From the NCBI GenBank assembly GCA_043228905.1, contig JBHGNT010000014.1, positions 9,486,001-9,550,000 of the forward strand: a DNA stretch of 64,000 bases, read 5' to 3'. Shown here piece after piece: positions 31,501 to 42,221 of this stretch. The position numbers and the translations under genes were made by a program. The notes beneath the pieces are model-generated. The model was given only the letters and a program-made list of their open reading frames with translations, was not told the origin of the DNA and ran no database searches. Numbering within the stretch: the stretch's first letter is position 1; every line of letters begins with the position of its first letter. This stretch comes from Azolla caroliniana (lineage: Eukaryota; Polypodiophyta).

Positions 31501-32034
31501 CGGTTTTCTCTCCTGTTCCACTTCCGGTTCTTTTTCCGGTTCCTTCACCGGCTCTTTCGTTGGTGTCGGTGGCTTTGCTTCTTCCACTTCCGGTGTTGGT
31601 GGGTTGACGGCTTCCGTTTGCGGTTCCGGATAGCCCTGGTCGAACGGTTCCGGTTCTGGAGTCGGCACGGTATCCGACCCGTCGTCCTCCGGGCCGCCGG
31701 GGGTATCGTTGCTGCTCCGGTAGTTCGTGTGCACACTGTATCCCCGTTCGGAATCCGATTCGTAGGCTGAAAAGGCTTCTGCCTCGTTTTCTCCGCTTGC
31801 CAGCGCCTCGAGGAGGTGTTCGGTTTCCCGGAGACTACTTAGACCGCTTCCGTCGTCCTGGTCGCGAGTTTGCTGTAACCGAAGAGATTTCTCCGCGACT
31901 CTCTGGATCTCGTTGGAGAACGAACGATCCAAGCGAATTTCGTGCGCTGCTTGCTGGAAAGTCTCACGCCGTCTTTGCCGTTCGGCGAGGCGTCGTGCTC
32001 GGTCTGTAACCAGGTCGTGCGTTGGTCTAGTCAT
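28507..32034 (-). pseudogene. A2 gag-pol, 5' part: gag, protease and RT up to the C insertion
   Basis: The ATG at 32034 starts a frame collinear with A1: P/E-rich region, gag (EAHVHAFEQTWEANHASQR), zinc knuckles (CTICLNAGHSAVEC, CVICQSKSHTMDRC, CYYCRQEGHYSNQC) and protease (VIDGGSGVNVIS). At about 29583 a deletion of 21 bases plus one extra T shifts the frame after VVLQLKAQG. The frame resumes (KTAYIKQNWRKNMITFRRGK) until a TAG near 29210. From 29198 RT reads on through VCVDYRKLNAATITDAFPLP to FLDGFSGYNQI and VFLDDFAVYSRE, ending at the C insertion (28507). It supplies the palm segment missing from A1. Confidence 0.9.
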
Positions 32035-32071
32035 CCATTAAACCGTCGTTCGCTGCGAGAAAGCAGGAATT

Positions 32072-32081
32072 GTGGTCGCCA
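32072..32081 (-). other. Primer-binding site of A2
   Basis: TGGCGACCAC on minus, six bases from the LTR. The next bases are AA where A1 has GA, so one mismatch to the A1 site. Confidence 0.5.
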
Positions 32082-32087
32082 AAACTG

Positions 32088-32506
32088 TGTTATTCTCTGA
32101 CCGGACAAGGCTTAACACAAGGTGTCACGGAGACACTTCACCAAAGGGTGATTACGGCATAGGATTATGACTCAACGATTACACCGACTTAAGTAAGTTA
32201 CACGATTAGAGCGCTTTTGTTAATTACACGCGTAAGATATAACAGTAATTATAGAACGGAAATCAACACAGAAGTATAAACACCATACGCTCTATTAATT
32301 ATCCGCCGCGATTACAATGGGGTCCGGGCCTTTAAATAGGTTTCCGGCCCGTAGTACAAAACGGTGCCTATCGCACCTATTCGGGATCCGTCCGGATCTG
32401 GAACGGCATACCGTTTCCAGTCCGTCCGTCCATACTATGCTTATTTACAACCATACTTAATTAATTCCTTCACTCCGTATTTTGGACTCCTTGCCGGCCG
32501 GTAACA
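32088..32506 (-). repeat. 5' LTR of A2
   Basis: 419 bp. Compared with 15793-16211 I see ctt/cct, tag/cag and gccgcg/gctgcg, and no indels. Followed by the TSD ccatc (32507-32511). Confidence 0.94.
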
Positions 32507-32511
32507 CCATC

Positions 32512-32613
32512 TACGACCACGGAAGATTGAAGAAGGAGATTGGGTGATAGTTTATGACAGTAGTTTGGATCATCAACACACAACGATCCAAAAATTCGCT
32601 AAAAGGTGGATTG
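32512..32613 (+). pseudogene. B integrase, continuation after A2
   Basis: Resumes tacgaccacggaagattgaag, matching 512-610 of the first B copy (RKIEEGDWVIV; IINTQRS). It ends abruptly at aaaggtggattgg, where the first copy continues into the pol end and LTR. Confidence 0.75.
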
Positions 32614-32668
32614 GTCTCCACTCGACTCATGCAACGATCCGGTGCCGAAAGGCACGACACTGTGACTT
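32614..32668 (+). other. B leader fragment fused to integrase by deletion
   Basis: tctccactcgactcatgcaacgatc and the gtgcc..ggcac hairpin match 1518-1570. The B pol end and a whole LTR are missing between 32613 and here. Short shared ttgg/tggt at the junction suggests a microhomology deletion. Confidence 0.65.
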
Positions 32669-35482
32669 AAGAATGTCAGATCGACCCGGCTACATGGAGA
32701 TGGGAGACGACACCACACATCCCATTCGGCACATTGGCAACGTTCCATTCCGCAATGACAGCCAAAACAATTGCATCAAGAATTTCTTGCATGTTCCTAA
32801 AATAATAAAGAATTTGGTCTCGGTCAGCCAAATCATGGAGCAAGGCATGCAAGTTGGTTTGAATAACGAAGGATGCTTTATAGAAAAAGATGGCAGACTC
32901 ATAGTTAGAGGACCAAGAGACAGTCGAATGTTCATTCTCTATTCGAACGAGGTGAAATCGGCCATGTATGCTAAAGGTCTCAAAACTGAGATGAAGATCG
33001 AGTTGCGGCATAAGAGAATCGGCCATATCAACCTCCAACGACTCCGAGTTATGCAATCAAAGGGAGTCGTCATCGGACTTCCAGCCTTTGAGTCGAAACG
33101 AGTCGAAGAAGTGTGTGAAGCATGACAACTCGGCAAACAACATCAACTCCTATTTCCAAAGGAGAGTTACATAAGCAAAGGCCTCCTTGACATTATCCAC
33201 TCAAATGTATAAGGACCGGCCCAAATGATGACAACCGGTGGATGCCGTTACTACGTCACCTTCATCAACGATTACTCCCGCTACATGTGGATCTTCCCGA
33301 TGAAGAAGATGAGTGAAGTGCCCTCCCACTTTCAAAATCTCAAGAGCCAAGTCGAAAAGAAACCGGTCGGCACATTCGATACCTATGATCGGATGGAGGC
33401 AAGGAGTGGTTCTCCGAGGAATTCATCTCCTACCACCAAGGTGAAGGCATCCAGATAGAATTCTCATGGTGACACACACCCCAACAAAATGGAGTACCCA
33501 AAAGAAAGAATCGGCACATACTCGAGGTAATACATGCCATGATACATGAGAAGCACATGCCGAATTTCTATTGGGCTGAAGCAGCATCCACAACCGTCTA
33601 TCTCATGAACCAATGCACCACTAATGGAGTGCGTGAGCTAACTCCATACGAACTCCTTGTTGGAAGGAAGCCGATCTTGTCGCACCTCAAAGTGTTCGAA
33701 AGCATTGCGGATGTACACATCCCGAACAAAAATCAGCCAAACCTCGACACGAAGTCAGAGAAATGTATCCTCGTAGGATACTCGTCTGAGAAAAAGGGAT
33801 ACAAGTGCTTCAACCCTTCGACCCGAGCAGTTCGGATAAGTCAGGATGCAGTTTTCAACGAATCGGCGTCATAGTATGAACCCAATTCGGCTTCATCCAA
33901 CCCGACTGAGGACGAGTTGAACGTCAACTCGGATGACGATATTTGGCCAAGTCCTCTACCAAAGGAGAGTCCAAGATCTACCGAGCTCAGTGGACAACAT
34001 GATCCTTAATGCAACCAAAGAACAACACGGCCAAGTCCAAAATTGGACAAAGGAAAAGGTAAGATGCCCGAATACAAAGTTGACCACTCCGACGACACTG
34101 ATTCAGATGTGTTGGTTCCCTCCACTAGACAGCGAGTTTGGTGTACCCATCATGCAGACACCTTGAGTAAATCAGGCGGTCACATTGGCAAGTGAAAAAC
34201 TTTGACGCTCATCTAGAGAGAAGAACCTCGTCACTCGGCTCGACTACAATGAGTATACAAATATGTATGGTTCAGACAGAACCAAGAACAAAGCTCAGCT
34301 CGTCGCCAAGGGATTCAAGCAAGAACATGGTGTTGATTACGACGAGATTTTCTCTGTAGTAGTCAAGATGACGACCCTTCGGCTCCTACTCAGAGTTCTG
34401 CCAACAAAGGATGAAGAGCTTGAGGAGATGGACGTGAAGACACCATTCCTCCATGGAGATCTAGAAGAGGACATATACATGTCCCAATTGGCAAGCTTTA
34501 CGGCGACGGGGGAGCAAGGTCACCTCGCATGCTAGCTAAAAAAAAGCCTATACAACTTGAAACAAGCGCTGAGAATGTGGTATCATAAATTTGATACCCA
34601 CATTCGGCAACTTGGATATAGCCGGTTAGACTCCGACCCACGCATGTACATCTAGCAACTAGTCGACGAGTCTCGGATCTGTATGATCCTTTACATCAAT
34701 GACATGCTCATCACCGACAGCTATAGTGCAGAGATCGGAAAGTTGAAGTAGAGCCTTCATGAAAAATTTGCAATAAAGGAACCCAAACAAGCCTGACATA
34801 TGTTGGGCATGAGGATAGAGTGAAATCAGATTGAAAATCTCCTCCAGTTCTCTCAATCTAATTGCATCCAAAGGTACTGAGGCACTTCAATATGGAGAAT
34901 GTGAACCCAACTCCGATACCACTTCCAGCGTCGCATCGACTATCGGACAAAGACTCTCCATCCATAGAAGAGAAGGTAAAGCTCAGGAGTTGAATACCCT
35001 ATGGATCGGTTATAGGATGCCTTATGTACGCAATGGTGGCGACCCAACCCGGCCTTGCCTATGTGGTAGGCGTCACCTTCGTCCAAATCGAGTGAGGAAG
35101 TCGAAACATCTAGTAGAGCCAGAGCATGTGGCAAAGGCGGCAAAGTCAAGAAGGATAGATCCAACCGGAAGAAAGCTAAGACCAGAACATGGGCAAATGT
35201 GGTCAAAGGCCTGAAGAAAGGTGAATTGGAGATAGCTGATTCAGTCGAGTGGTATGATTCGGATGAGCCGAATCGCATGAAGGCCAAGTGGACAAGGAGG
35301 CCTTCGAAGCCGATGCCGATACAGAGGAACCAACGGGTCAACGGGCACCAATGTCGCAACAGAGAGGAAGCTGAGAAAGTCCTGAAGAGCAAATGTACCG
35401 ATTGTATGGGTCGAGGAGCGCAGAACCGGAGGGGTCGAGAAGCGTTGGACCAGAGGGGTCGTGGAACAAGGCCCAGTTTATA
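32669..35482 (+). pseudogene. Ty1/copia element E1, internally deleted pol plus post-RNase H tail
   Basis: 5'-truncated. The protease end and GAG-pre-integrase (RPGYMEMGDDTTHPI; LVSVSQIMEQGMQV; RHKRIGHINLQRL; VCEA) run to 33124. The integrase core is broken (CRYYVTFINDYSRYMWIFPMK, 33230-33310), then NFYWAEAASTTVYLMNQC and the GYSSEKKGYKCFNP end. RT from 34265 (AQLVAKGFKQEHGVDYDE; MDVKTPFLHGDLEEDIYM). The catalytic site reads YINDM (about 34690) instead of Y-V-D-D. RNase H is cut short near 35060 (ATRPGLAYVVGVTF), and the frame passes into a charged tail (TWANVVKGLKKGELEIADSV; EWYDSDEPNRMKAKW) also found in F2. Many stops. Confidence 0.8.
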
Positions 35483-35487
35483 AAACT

Positions 35488-35765
35488 CTGTTGTTATGTA
35501 AGGGTGAAAGACGATAGAGTGGTTGTTGTGTATGTGTAATGTATATGAATGTGAGTGTGAGGATGAGTATGTGTATGAACACATGCACATTTATGTGCAT
35601 TTGTACAAAGATGAGCGAATGGGTAATTGATGTTACACCCTACTTGTCTCGTTCTTTATTGGTAATGGTTATCTCTTGTACATATATAAACCCCACCCAT
35701 TGGGCATGGAAGAGAAGAAGTTTTCCCTCCAATTTGTGTTTATCTCTCTCTCTCCCTCACACGTA
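35488..35765 (+). repeat. Copia-type LTR fragment X1, likely 3' LTR of E1
   Basis: Starts near TGTTGTTATGTAAGGGTG after the E1 tail. Contains catgcacatttatgtgcat, TATA-like catatataaacc (about 35677) and a CT-rich end (ctctctctctccctcacacgt). A homologous piece lies at 55380-55638. Outer ends uncertain. Confidence 0.6.
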
Positions 35766-35829
35766 ACCCCCTTGGGAGGGGGGTGGAGCTGTTCTTGGCT
35801 CTACCCCCCACCCATAAACACTAATTGAA

Positions 35830-37000
35830 TGATCGGCTTATCATCATCCGATTCTTTTCCGAAAAGATCAAATGTGACTCTTTTGCCAATTTTTGGCTAG
35901 AACCGGCTAGAGAGAGCTAAGTCTTCATTGAAGACAACATCACTGCTCCGGATTAGTTTACCGTTCTCTAGATCCCATAGCTTGTATCCAGATTACCCAT
36001 TTGTTCCATAACCGAGAAAGATGCACTTTGTAAGTCTTCATTAAAGACAACATCACTGCTCTGGATAAATTTAAAGTTCTCCGGATCCCATAGCCTCTAT
36101 CTGAATTCCCCATCGGTTCCATAACCGAGAAAGATGCACTATGTCGAATGGGGCACCAACTTGGTCCTTTTCTCCTCTGGAAATGAAGGCATAGGCTTCA
36201 CATCCGAATATACGAAGCAGATCATAGCTCAAATGTTTCCCTGATCATAGTTCCTCTAGCACCTCCAACTCGATTGATCAGGTATGATGTCGTCTGCAAT
36301 GCCTCAGCCCATAACTTCAGCTTTAGTCTGACTTGCTGAAGCATTGTCGTCACCCTCTCTTGGATGGTCCGGTTTATCCATTCAGCTACATTGTTCTACA
36401 TCGGTGTGTAGGGATTTTTTTTTGATGACGAATCCTCTTTTTAGACAAGTATGTTTTGAAGGCTCTGGATCTCTATTCTCCCCCATTGTCTAACCTTTGT
36501 GTTTTCACCTTGTGGCCGGATCTGTTTTGGACTTTGGATAGCCACCGAGAGAAAGTTTCTAGCACTTCATCTTTGGACTTGATCGAGTAAGCCGAAACCA
36601 TCCGAGTGCAATCATCAATGAATGTGATGAAGTATCGGGAGCCTCCTAGTGATGTTTTGGGCATCGATCCCCATATATCGGTTGTGTACAAGTTTTAGGA
36701 GTTGTTGTACCGTCTCGTAATGGAGAGTGTGTGGACTTCGGGTTTGTTTCTCGTAACGACAATGCTCGCAAAAGTTTGTCTTCACTTGGAGTTTCGGAAT
36801 GTAGCCGATAGTGTTAGTTGGTCCAATCCGTGTTGAGATATATGACCGAGTCAGCCATGCCATAATGTAGCATCCGACACTTCAGCTACATTGATTGTGC
36901 CCTCCGAACTGATCATGTTCAAGGGGTACAAGTTGTTGTACTTGTCATCGCAGCGTATTTTCATATTTCCTTTGCTTTTTAGCTATCACGAGTCACTGAA
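35830..37000 (-). pseudogene. Ty1/copia pol fragment (GAG-pre-integrase to integrase end)
   Basis: Reading on minus from about 37000: YPLNMISSEGTINVAEVSDA, LWHG then stop then LGHIST, CEHCRYEKQTRSPH, the integrase core SRYFITFIDDCTRMVSAYSI and LDNGGE, then the integrase tail with SSDVVFNED. The last part is duplicated in tandem (35918-36143). No LTRs attached. A family different from E1, F2 and F3, judged by sequence. Confidence 0.75.
35918..36143 (-). repeat. 113-bp tandem duplication inside the copia fragment
   Basis: Two diverged copies, 35918-36030 and 36031-36143, both starting taagtcttcatt and ending gagaaagatgcact(t/a)tg. Coding strand minus; they encode the GYGT..LWDPEN..SSDVVFNED stretch. 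113 is not a multiple of 3. Confidence 0.9.
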
Positions 37001-37015
37001 CGTTGTCATGTACCT

Positions 37016-37208
37016 GTCATGACGACATACATTTTGGCCTTACAAGGATTCGAGCCCAAAACGTCTTGGTCTATATGTTAGACCTTTAACCATTATACTA
37101 ACATATATGATGTATAGTTATGATAAATGTATTATTAGTTATTACAAGATATTTAGAGTATTCTAGAACATTCTAGAGTATTCCAGAACATTCTACGATA
37201 TTTCCGTA
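37016..37208 (+). repeat. Truncated D-family LTR
   Basis: Starts tgtcatgacgacat, like the other D-family LTRs (TGTCATG), followed by the antisense tRNA-like module (37031-37105) and gagtattctagaacattctag repeats seen in the D LTR. It breaks off directly into RT coding sequence at about 37209, so U5, primer site, gag and protease are missing. Confidence 0.7.
37031..37105 (-). repeat. Antisense tRNA-like module in the D-family LTR fragment
   Basis: On minus it reads GTTAGTATAATGGTTAAAGG (box A-like), then TTTGGGCTCGAATCCTTG (box B, matching GGnTCGAAnCC). Comparable modules begin the LTRs at 40282-40733, 45494-45970 and 62609-63059. Confidence 0.6.
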
Positions 37209-37920
37209 CTCTCTTGAGTATACAGTGATGCCATTTGGTCTCACGAATGCACCAGTAGTTTTCCAACATATGGCGAAAGACATTTTTCGAAATTTCCTCG
37301 ATATTTTTATCATAATTTACCTGGATGATATCTTGATCTACTCAAAAACTCAAGAGGATCATGATATACACGCTCGACAAGCTTTACAACTGTTGCGTGA
37401 ATATGGTCTCTATGCAAAATTGGAGAAGTGCAGTTTCGACCAACGTCAAGTGGAATTTTTGGGGTACATAGTCTCTTCACATGGCATCTCTATGGATCCA
37501 GCAAAGGTTCAAACAGTTTTGGATTGGCAGACACCACAGTTTGTGCGAGATGTACAATGTTTTTTAGGGTTCGCAAACTTTTATCGCAAGTTCATCAAAG
37601 ATTATTCAAAGATCTTATTGCCCCTCACTCAATTGACACAGAAGAATCGACCATTTGTGTGGAGTATAAATGCAAACTCTGCATTTGAAGGATTAAAGCA
37701 AGCATTTACATCCGCACCAATTTTGATGCAGGTTGATCCATTGAAATGCTTTATACTGGAAGGTGATGCATCAGACTTCACACTAGGAAGCGTATTATCC
37801 TAGATTAGCAATGCTGGCCAACTGCACCATGTGTCTTTTTATTCACGGAAATTCGAAGTTGCAGAAATCAACTATGAGATTCAAGACAAAGAGTTTCTTG
37901 CCATTGTGGAGCCGAAATTA
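37209..37920 (+). pseudogene. D-family chromovirus RT and RNase H fragment
   Basis: Open from [20 protein letters not shown] through the catalytic site IIYLDDILIYSKTQ and LGFANFYRKFIKDYSK to GDASDFTLGSVLS (stop at 37801), then HHVSFYSRKFEVAEINYE to about 37915. Very close to D 43200-42735 in reading. Both ends are abrupt: LTR sequence on the left, copia on the right. Confidence 0.85.
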
Positions 37921-40281
37921 CCAACCTATTGAAGAGACGGCGAGTAGTGGAAACTCGATCGTGATGTCCCTGCGTAAAGAACCGAGGAGACGGTTTACGC
38001 GTCAAGAGAAGGGCAAGAAGAAAATGTTGGAATACGACTTTGGTAGTGCCAAGTCAGGTCGAAGCGAGTCTGACTACGGGCAAACTAAAAAGGAACCTCC
38101 ATGGAAGAGATCGATGGTAGCCAAAAAGGTTGTGAAATCAGGTAATCACGAATTACACTGATCTACCCGCCTCAAGAACCTCGTAAAGAGATACGGGTAT
38201 AATGAGTACATGGCGCACCATTACGTGTACATGACGCGAGTGGCGGATGTGCATGAGCCGGAGAGCTACTTCTGGCGAAAGACGCAAATTGGCGTGCCGC
38301 AATGGAAGAAGAGATGCGCGCATTCGCGGCGAATGAAACTTGAGACTTGGTTGACGCACCGAAGGGAGTGAAGCTGATCAGATGTAGGTGGGTGTAGAAG
38401 GTCAAGTACAACACCAACGGCTTAGTCAACTAATACAAGGCCCGGTTAGTAGCAAAAGGAACCTCCATGGAAGAGGTCGATAGCAGCCGAAAAGGTCGTG
38501 AAATCGGGTAATCACGAATTACGCCGATCTACTCGCCTCAAGAACCCCATAAAGGGATACGGGTATAATGAATACATGGCACACCATTACACGTACATGA
38601 TGTCAGTGGCGGACGTGCGTGAGCCGGAGAGCTACTTCTGGCGAAAGACGCAAATTGGCGTGCCGCAATGGAAGAAGAGATGCACGCATTCGCAGCGAAT
38701 GAAACTTGGGACTTGGTTGACGCACCGAAGGGAGTGAAGCCGATCAGATGTAGGTGGGTGTAGAAGGTCAAGTACAACACCAACGGCTCAATCAAACCGG
38801 TACAAGGCTCGGTTAGTAGCGAAAGGCTATGCACAGCAACACAACATCGACTACGATGAGACATTTGCGCCGGTCGCAAAGATGACGACCGTCCGTGTTT
38901 TGCTTGCAGTAGCTGCTATGAAGGGGTGGCATTTACATTAGATGGATGTCAAGAATGTGTTCTTGCAAGGCGAGCTTGAGGAACAGGTGTGCTTGGTACA
39001 GCCCCCCGGATTTCACTCCGGAATGAACACCTCGGCGGTCTGCCGGTTGAAGAAGTCCCTTTACGGACTAAAGCAAGCCTCGCGTGCTTGGAACGCGAAA
39101 ATCACGCAACGGTTGCGTCGGATGGGATTTGCGACGTCCAAATCGGACTCTTCATTGTTCATTCGGAAAGGTCACTTTATGTTTGATGACTTGGTCATCA
39201 CCGGCGCCGACCTAGGTGAAATTGTCCACGTAAACCTCCAGCTCGCGGCATCATTTGACATGAAGGACCTGGGGGACCTTCATTACTTCCTCGGGATCGA
39301 AGTGATGTGTATCCCCGGAGGCATATTGATCAACCAACGTCATTACACACTGAATATGCTCTTCAAGTTTGGGATGGCAAATTATCAGCCCATTTCTGGA
39401 AAGGCGTGCGACCTTACACGGTTTCGCCAAATTGTTGGAAGCCTCATCTATTTGACGATTACTCGGTCGGATCTCAGCTACCCGGTCGGCTTAATCAGTC
39501 CATTTATGTCGTAGCCTACAACTGAACACTTTCAGTGCGCGCAAAGGATATTGCGATATGTAAGCGGCACGAAAGACATGGCGTTGCTATATCGAGCAGG
39601 TGTAGCTGAACAGCTGGTTGGCTACACTGATGCCGATTGGGCCGAAAATGCCAGTGATCGTAGATCCGCATCCGGATACGCCTTTTCATTGGGAAGTGTG
39701 GCGATCACATGGAGCAGTAAGAAGCAACCGATAGTAGCATTGTCGAGCACGGAGGCCGAATATAGAGTGGTGACTATCGCTACGTGCGAAGTCATTTGGC
39801 TGAAACGACTGTTACAGGATTTGCATGTGCAGGTGTCCGATCCGACAATGATCTATTGTGACAACCTCAGTAGTATCCACCTTGCGAAAGACCCCATATT
39901 CCACACCCAGACCAAGCACGTTGAGGTGCATTACCATTTTATTCGCGAGCTGGTCCTTTCAGGTGAAGTCGAACTAGCGTATGTTACGATGGATCGGCAA
40001 GTTGCCGACATCTTCCCCAAGCCTCTTGGTCTCGACAAGTTACAACATTTCTCGGCTGAGCTTGGGTTGCGTCACCTCGACACGCCGAACTTGAGGGGGA
40101 GAAAGGAAGAACAGGAACAAGAGCGTGAAAGGAGCGGAGGTGTTCATCACAGCAGAAGTGACCATGATGAGGAATCAGAAGAAATTTTTTATTTTGAACC
40201 GACTAAAGAAGCTGAAGAAGAGAGCAAGGGCCGAGGACAACCGAATCAGGGAGAGGTAAGGCCAAGACCAAGAACTGGTCT
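37921..40281 (+). pseudogene. Ty1/copia element F2: integrase-RT linker, RT, RNase H
   Basis: Starts in the linker before RT (STRLKN..YGYNEYMAHHYTYM), which is present twice (38088-38820). RT from about 38820 ([25 protein letters not shown]), a stop before MDVKNVFLQGELEEQV, then SLYGLKQASRAWN and a catalytic stretch reading MFDDLVITGADLGEI. RNase H from 39600 (YTDADWAENASDRRSASGY; KKQPIVALSSTEAEY; TKHVEVHYHFIRELV) is well kept. The frame then goes into a charged tail (EESEEIFYFEPTKEAEEES) and is interrupted by D at 40281. About four stops or shifts before RNase H. Confidence 0.85.
38088..38820 (+). repeat. 366-bp tandem duplication in F2
   Basis: Unit 1 is 38088-38453 and unit 2 is 38454 to about 38820. 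Both begin aaaaggaacctccatggaag and include the QIGVPQWKKR region. The units differ by scattered substitutions, so the duplication is not recent. It duplicates the linker and RT start, so F2 could not have encoded a normal polyprotein afterwards. Confidence 0.9.
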
Positions 40282-40733
40282 TGTCAAGACTGAGAGAGAG
40301 AAAGAGAGAGAAAGAGAGATAGAGAGATAATTGAAAGAGAATTATTATATTGAAGAGTAAAATGGATTACAAAGAGTAGGCTACAAAATGGCGTTGAACC
40401 AATTTACGTTTGGGATGGGTGGTAGATTCCTATTTATAAGTAATAGAGAACACTCTAGAAGATTCTAGGTTATCCTAGAATGTAGAGTAATCTAGAAGAT
40501 CTCTAGAGTATTCTAGAAGGTTCTAGTGGTATAGAACACTCTAGAATATTCTAGGTCATTTTAGAATGTAGAGTAATATAGAATATTCCTATGATATTAG
40601 ATTTCATATTCTAAAAACTATACATATAAGAATATTAATACAATGGTTAAGGATTTGACATGTGTACAACAAGGTCGTGGGTTCAAATCCTTTCGAGTCA
40701 TAATGTGAGTGTCATGATCCTTATAACATGACA
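40282..40733 (-). repeat. 3' LTR of D
   Basis: 452 bp. Coding-strand start TGTCATGTTATAAGG next to the polypurine tract. Contains an antisense tRNA-like module (40635-40700), tattctag/ctagaa repeats, a TATA box (tataaata) and a GA/CT-rich end. It lacks the small terminal duplication seen in the 5' LTR. Confidence 0.88.
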
Positions 40734-42215
40734 CTATCCCCCGTCGAAGACTGGTCGTAAGGTTTGTAGTAGGACCGGGTTTACAAGGATATTGGCGATG
40801 AAATGTAGTGACGAGTTCTGCAGCATTGGAAAGATTTTCGGCAAGTTCCCAAGTTTGATCATTGGGGGTATAGCCTAGCCAATCGACTAAGTAATACAGC
40901 TTAATGCGCACGATTTTAGAATCGAGAACGACAGCAACTTCAAATTCAGGTTCGTCTAAGAACTCGACAGGTGGTGGGGGTGTCGTAAGACGGCCCGGAA
41001 TTGAACTTGTAGTATAAGGTTCCAAAAGGGATACATGAAACACCGGATGAAGATGCATGTGCGGAGGGAGGTCAAGAGGAAATGCAACATCACTTATCTT
41101 ACCAATGATCATGTAAGGGCCAAAACGTTGGTAATCCAATTTACTGCAAGGTCTAGTGGTCTTGATGTTGTGTTGGAGAAGCCATACATGATCCCCAATG
41201 CAGAACTTTTTTGAGGAGTCTAGACGATGACGATCAGCAAGCCTCTTGTGTGTAAATTGAGCATCGTGCAATTTGTGGAGAATGGTAGCTTGAATTTCTT
41301 GGAGGCGACTAAGATGATCCTCGGCAGCAAGATTGGTAGGAACGTTTGGATGCGCATTCATCGTCCACCGAGGATGACAACCCGTATTTGTGAAAAATGG
41401 GGAATATCCTATAGAAGAATGGGTTGAGTTGTTGTAAGCAAATTCCGCCAAGTACGAAAATTCAACCCAATCATCTTGTTGATAGTTGATGAAACAACGA
41501 AGATATTGTTCCAATGTCTAGTTGCTACGCTCAGTTTGGCCATTTGTTTCAGGATGATAGCCCGAAAAAAGCTTAACTGAAATGTGGAGAAGTTTGAACA
41601 TGTGCTTCCAAAACTTTGAGATGAATTGTGGACCACGATCACTAATAATATCATCCGGCAAACCATGATGCTTAAATACCTCGTGCATAACGAGATCAGC
41701 CGCCGCTTGACTAGTAATCGACTTTGTACATGGCAAGAAATGTGCCATTTTGGTAAATCGATCAACCACTGTCAGAGTTGCATCAAAAACTTTTGAAACT
41801 GGGAGATCAGTAATAAGTCCAAGGATATAGACTTCCAAGGAGTTTCCAGAATGGGAACTAGTTGTAGTAAGCCATAGGATCGGTGACGAGGACTCTTTGA
41901 TCGACAACATATATCACAGCTCCGAACATACTCCTCAACAAAATGACGAAGGCGAGGCCACCAATAGCATCAACAAATTAATTCTAGAGTCTTGAGAACT
42001 CCAAAATGACCAGCCATTGGCGACTCATGGCAATGCTGTAAAACTTGTAGCTGTGGGGGACCATCAGGAACATACAATAGATTTTGTCGAAACAGAAAAC
42101 CACCATTCCAATACAACTGACGATAGTCATTACAAGGATTTTTCGATTGTGAGAAAGAAGCACGATCCAGGATGATATGATCCAAAACATCCTTGGCAAA
42201 ATCATCAGTGGCCAT
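40618..42215 (-). pseudogene. D integrase and chromodomain
   Basis: From 42215: HCHESPMAGHFGVLKTLELIC, a stop, the second half of the H2C2 finger, then the core (LTVVDRFTKMAHFLPCTK; IISDRGPQFISKFWK; YHPETNGQTERSN, stop) and the C-terminal module ([43 protein letters not shown]). The chromodomain is about 40990-40800 (EFEVAVVLD; LYYLVDWLGYTPNDQTWEL). The frame does not stop at the LTR but reads about 37 codons into it, across the antisense tRNA-like module. Two stops and one shift. Confidence 0.85.
40635..40700 (+). repeat. tRNA-like module in the D 3' LTR (antisense to the element)
   Basis: On + it reads acaATGGTTAAGGATTTG (box A-like) then cGTGGGTTCAAATCC (box B, close to GGTTCRANNCC). Same module in the 5' LTR at 45848-45920. 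Confidence 0.6.
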
Positions 42216-42221
42216 ATGATC

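Larger units (their letters stand above)
15793..32506 (-). mobile_element. Ty3/gypsy-type LTR retrotransposon A2, older relative of A1, interrupted by C
   Basis: 419-bp LTRs at 15793-16211 and 32088-32506 with three differences noticed, all transitions. TSD ccatc at 15788-15792 and 32507-32511. Without C and its TSD the element is about 9.66 kb. Same order as A1: 5' LTR, primer site, gag-pol, post-pol ORF, 3' LTR. It keeps the RT palm that A1 lacks, but has a frameshifting deletion after the protease (about 29583), a TAG near 29210, loss of the integrase zinc finger (about 20427), two nonsense codons in the post-pol ORF, and the C insertion in RT. Inactive. Confidence 0.93.

Noticed and set aside
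34659-35590. 216-codon minus-strand frame 34940-35590 as a host gene
   Set aside because: It lies opposite the copia tail and LTR X1, has low-complexity ends, and shows no recognisable domain.
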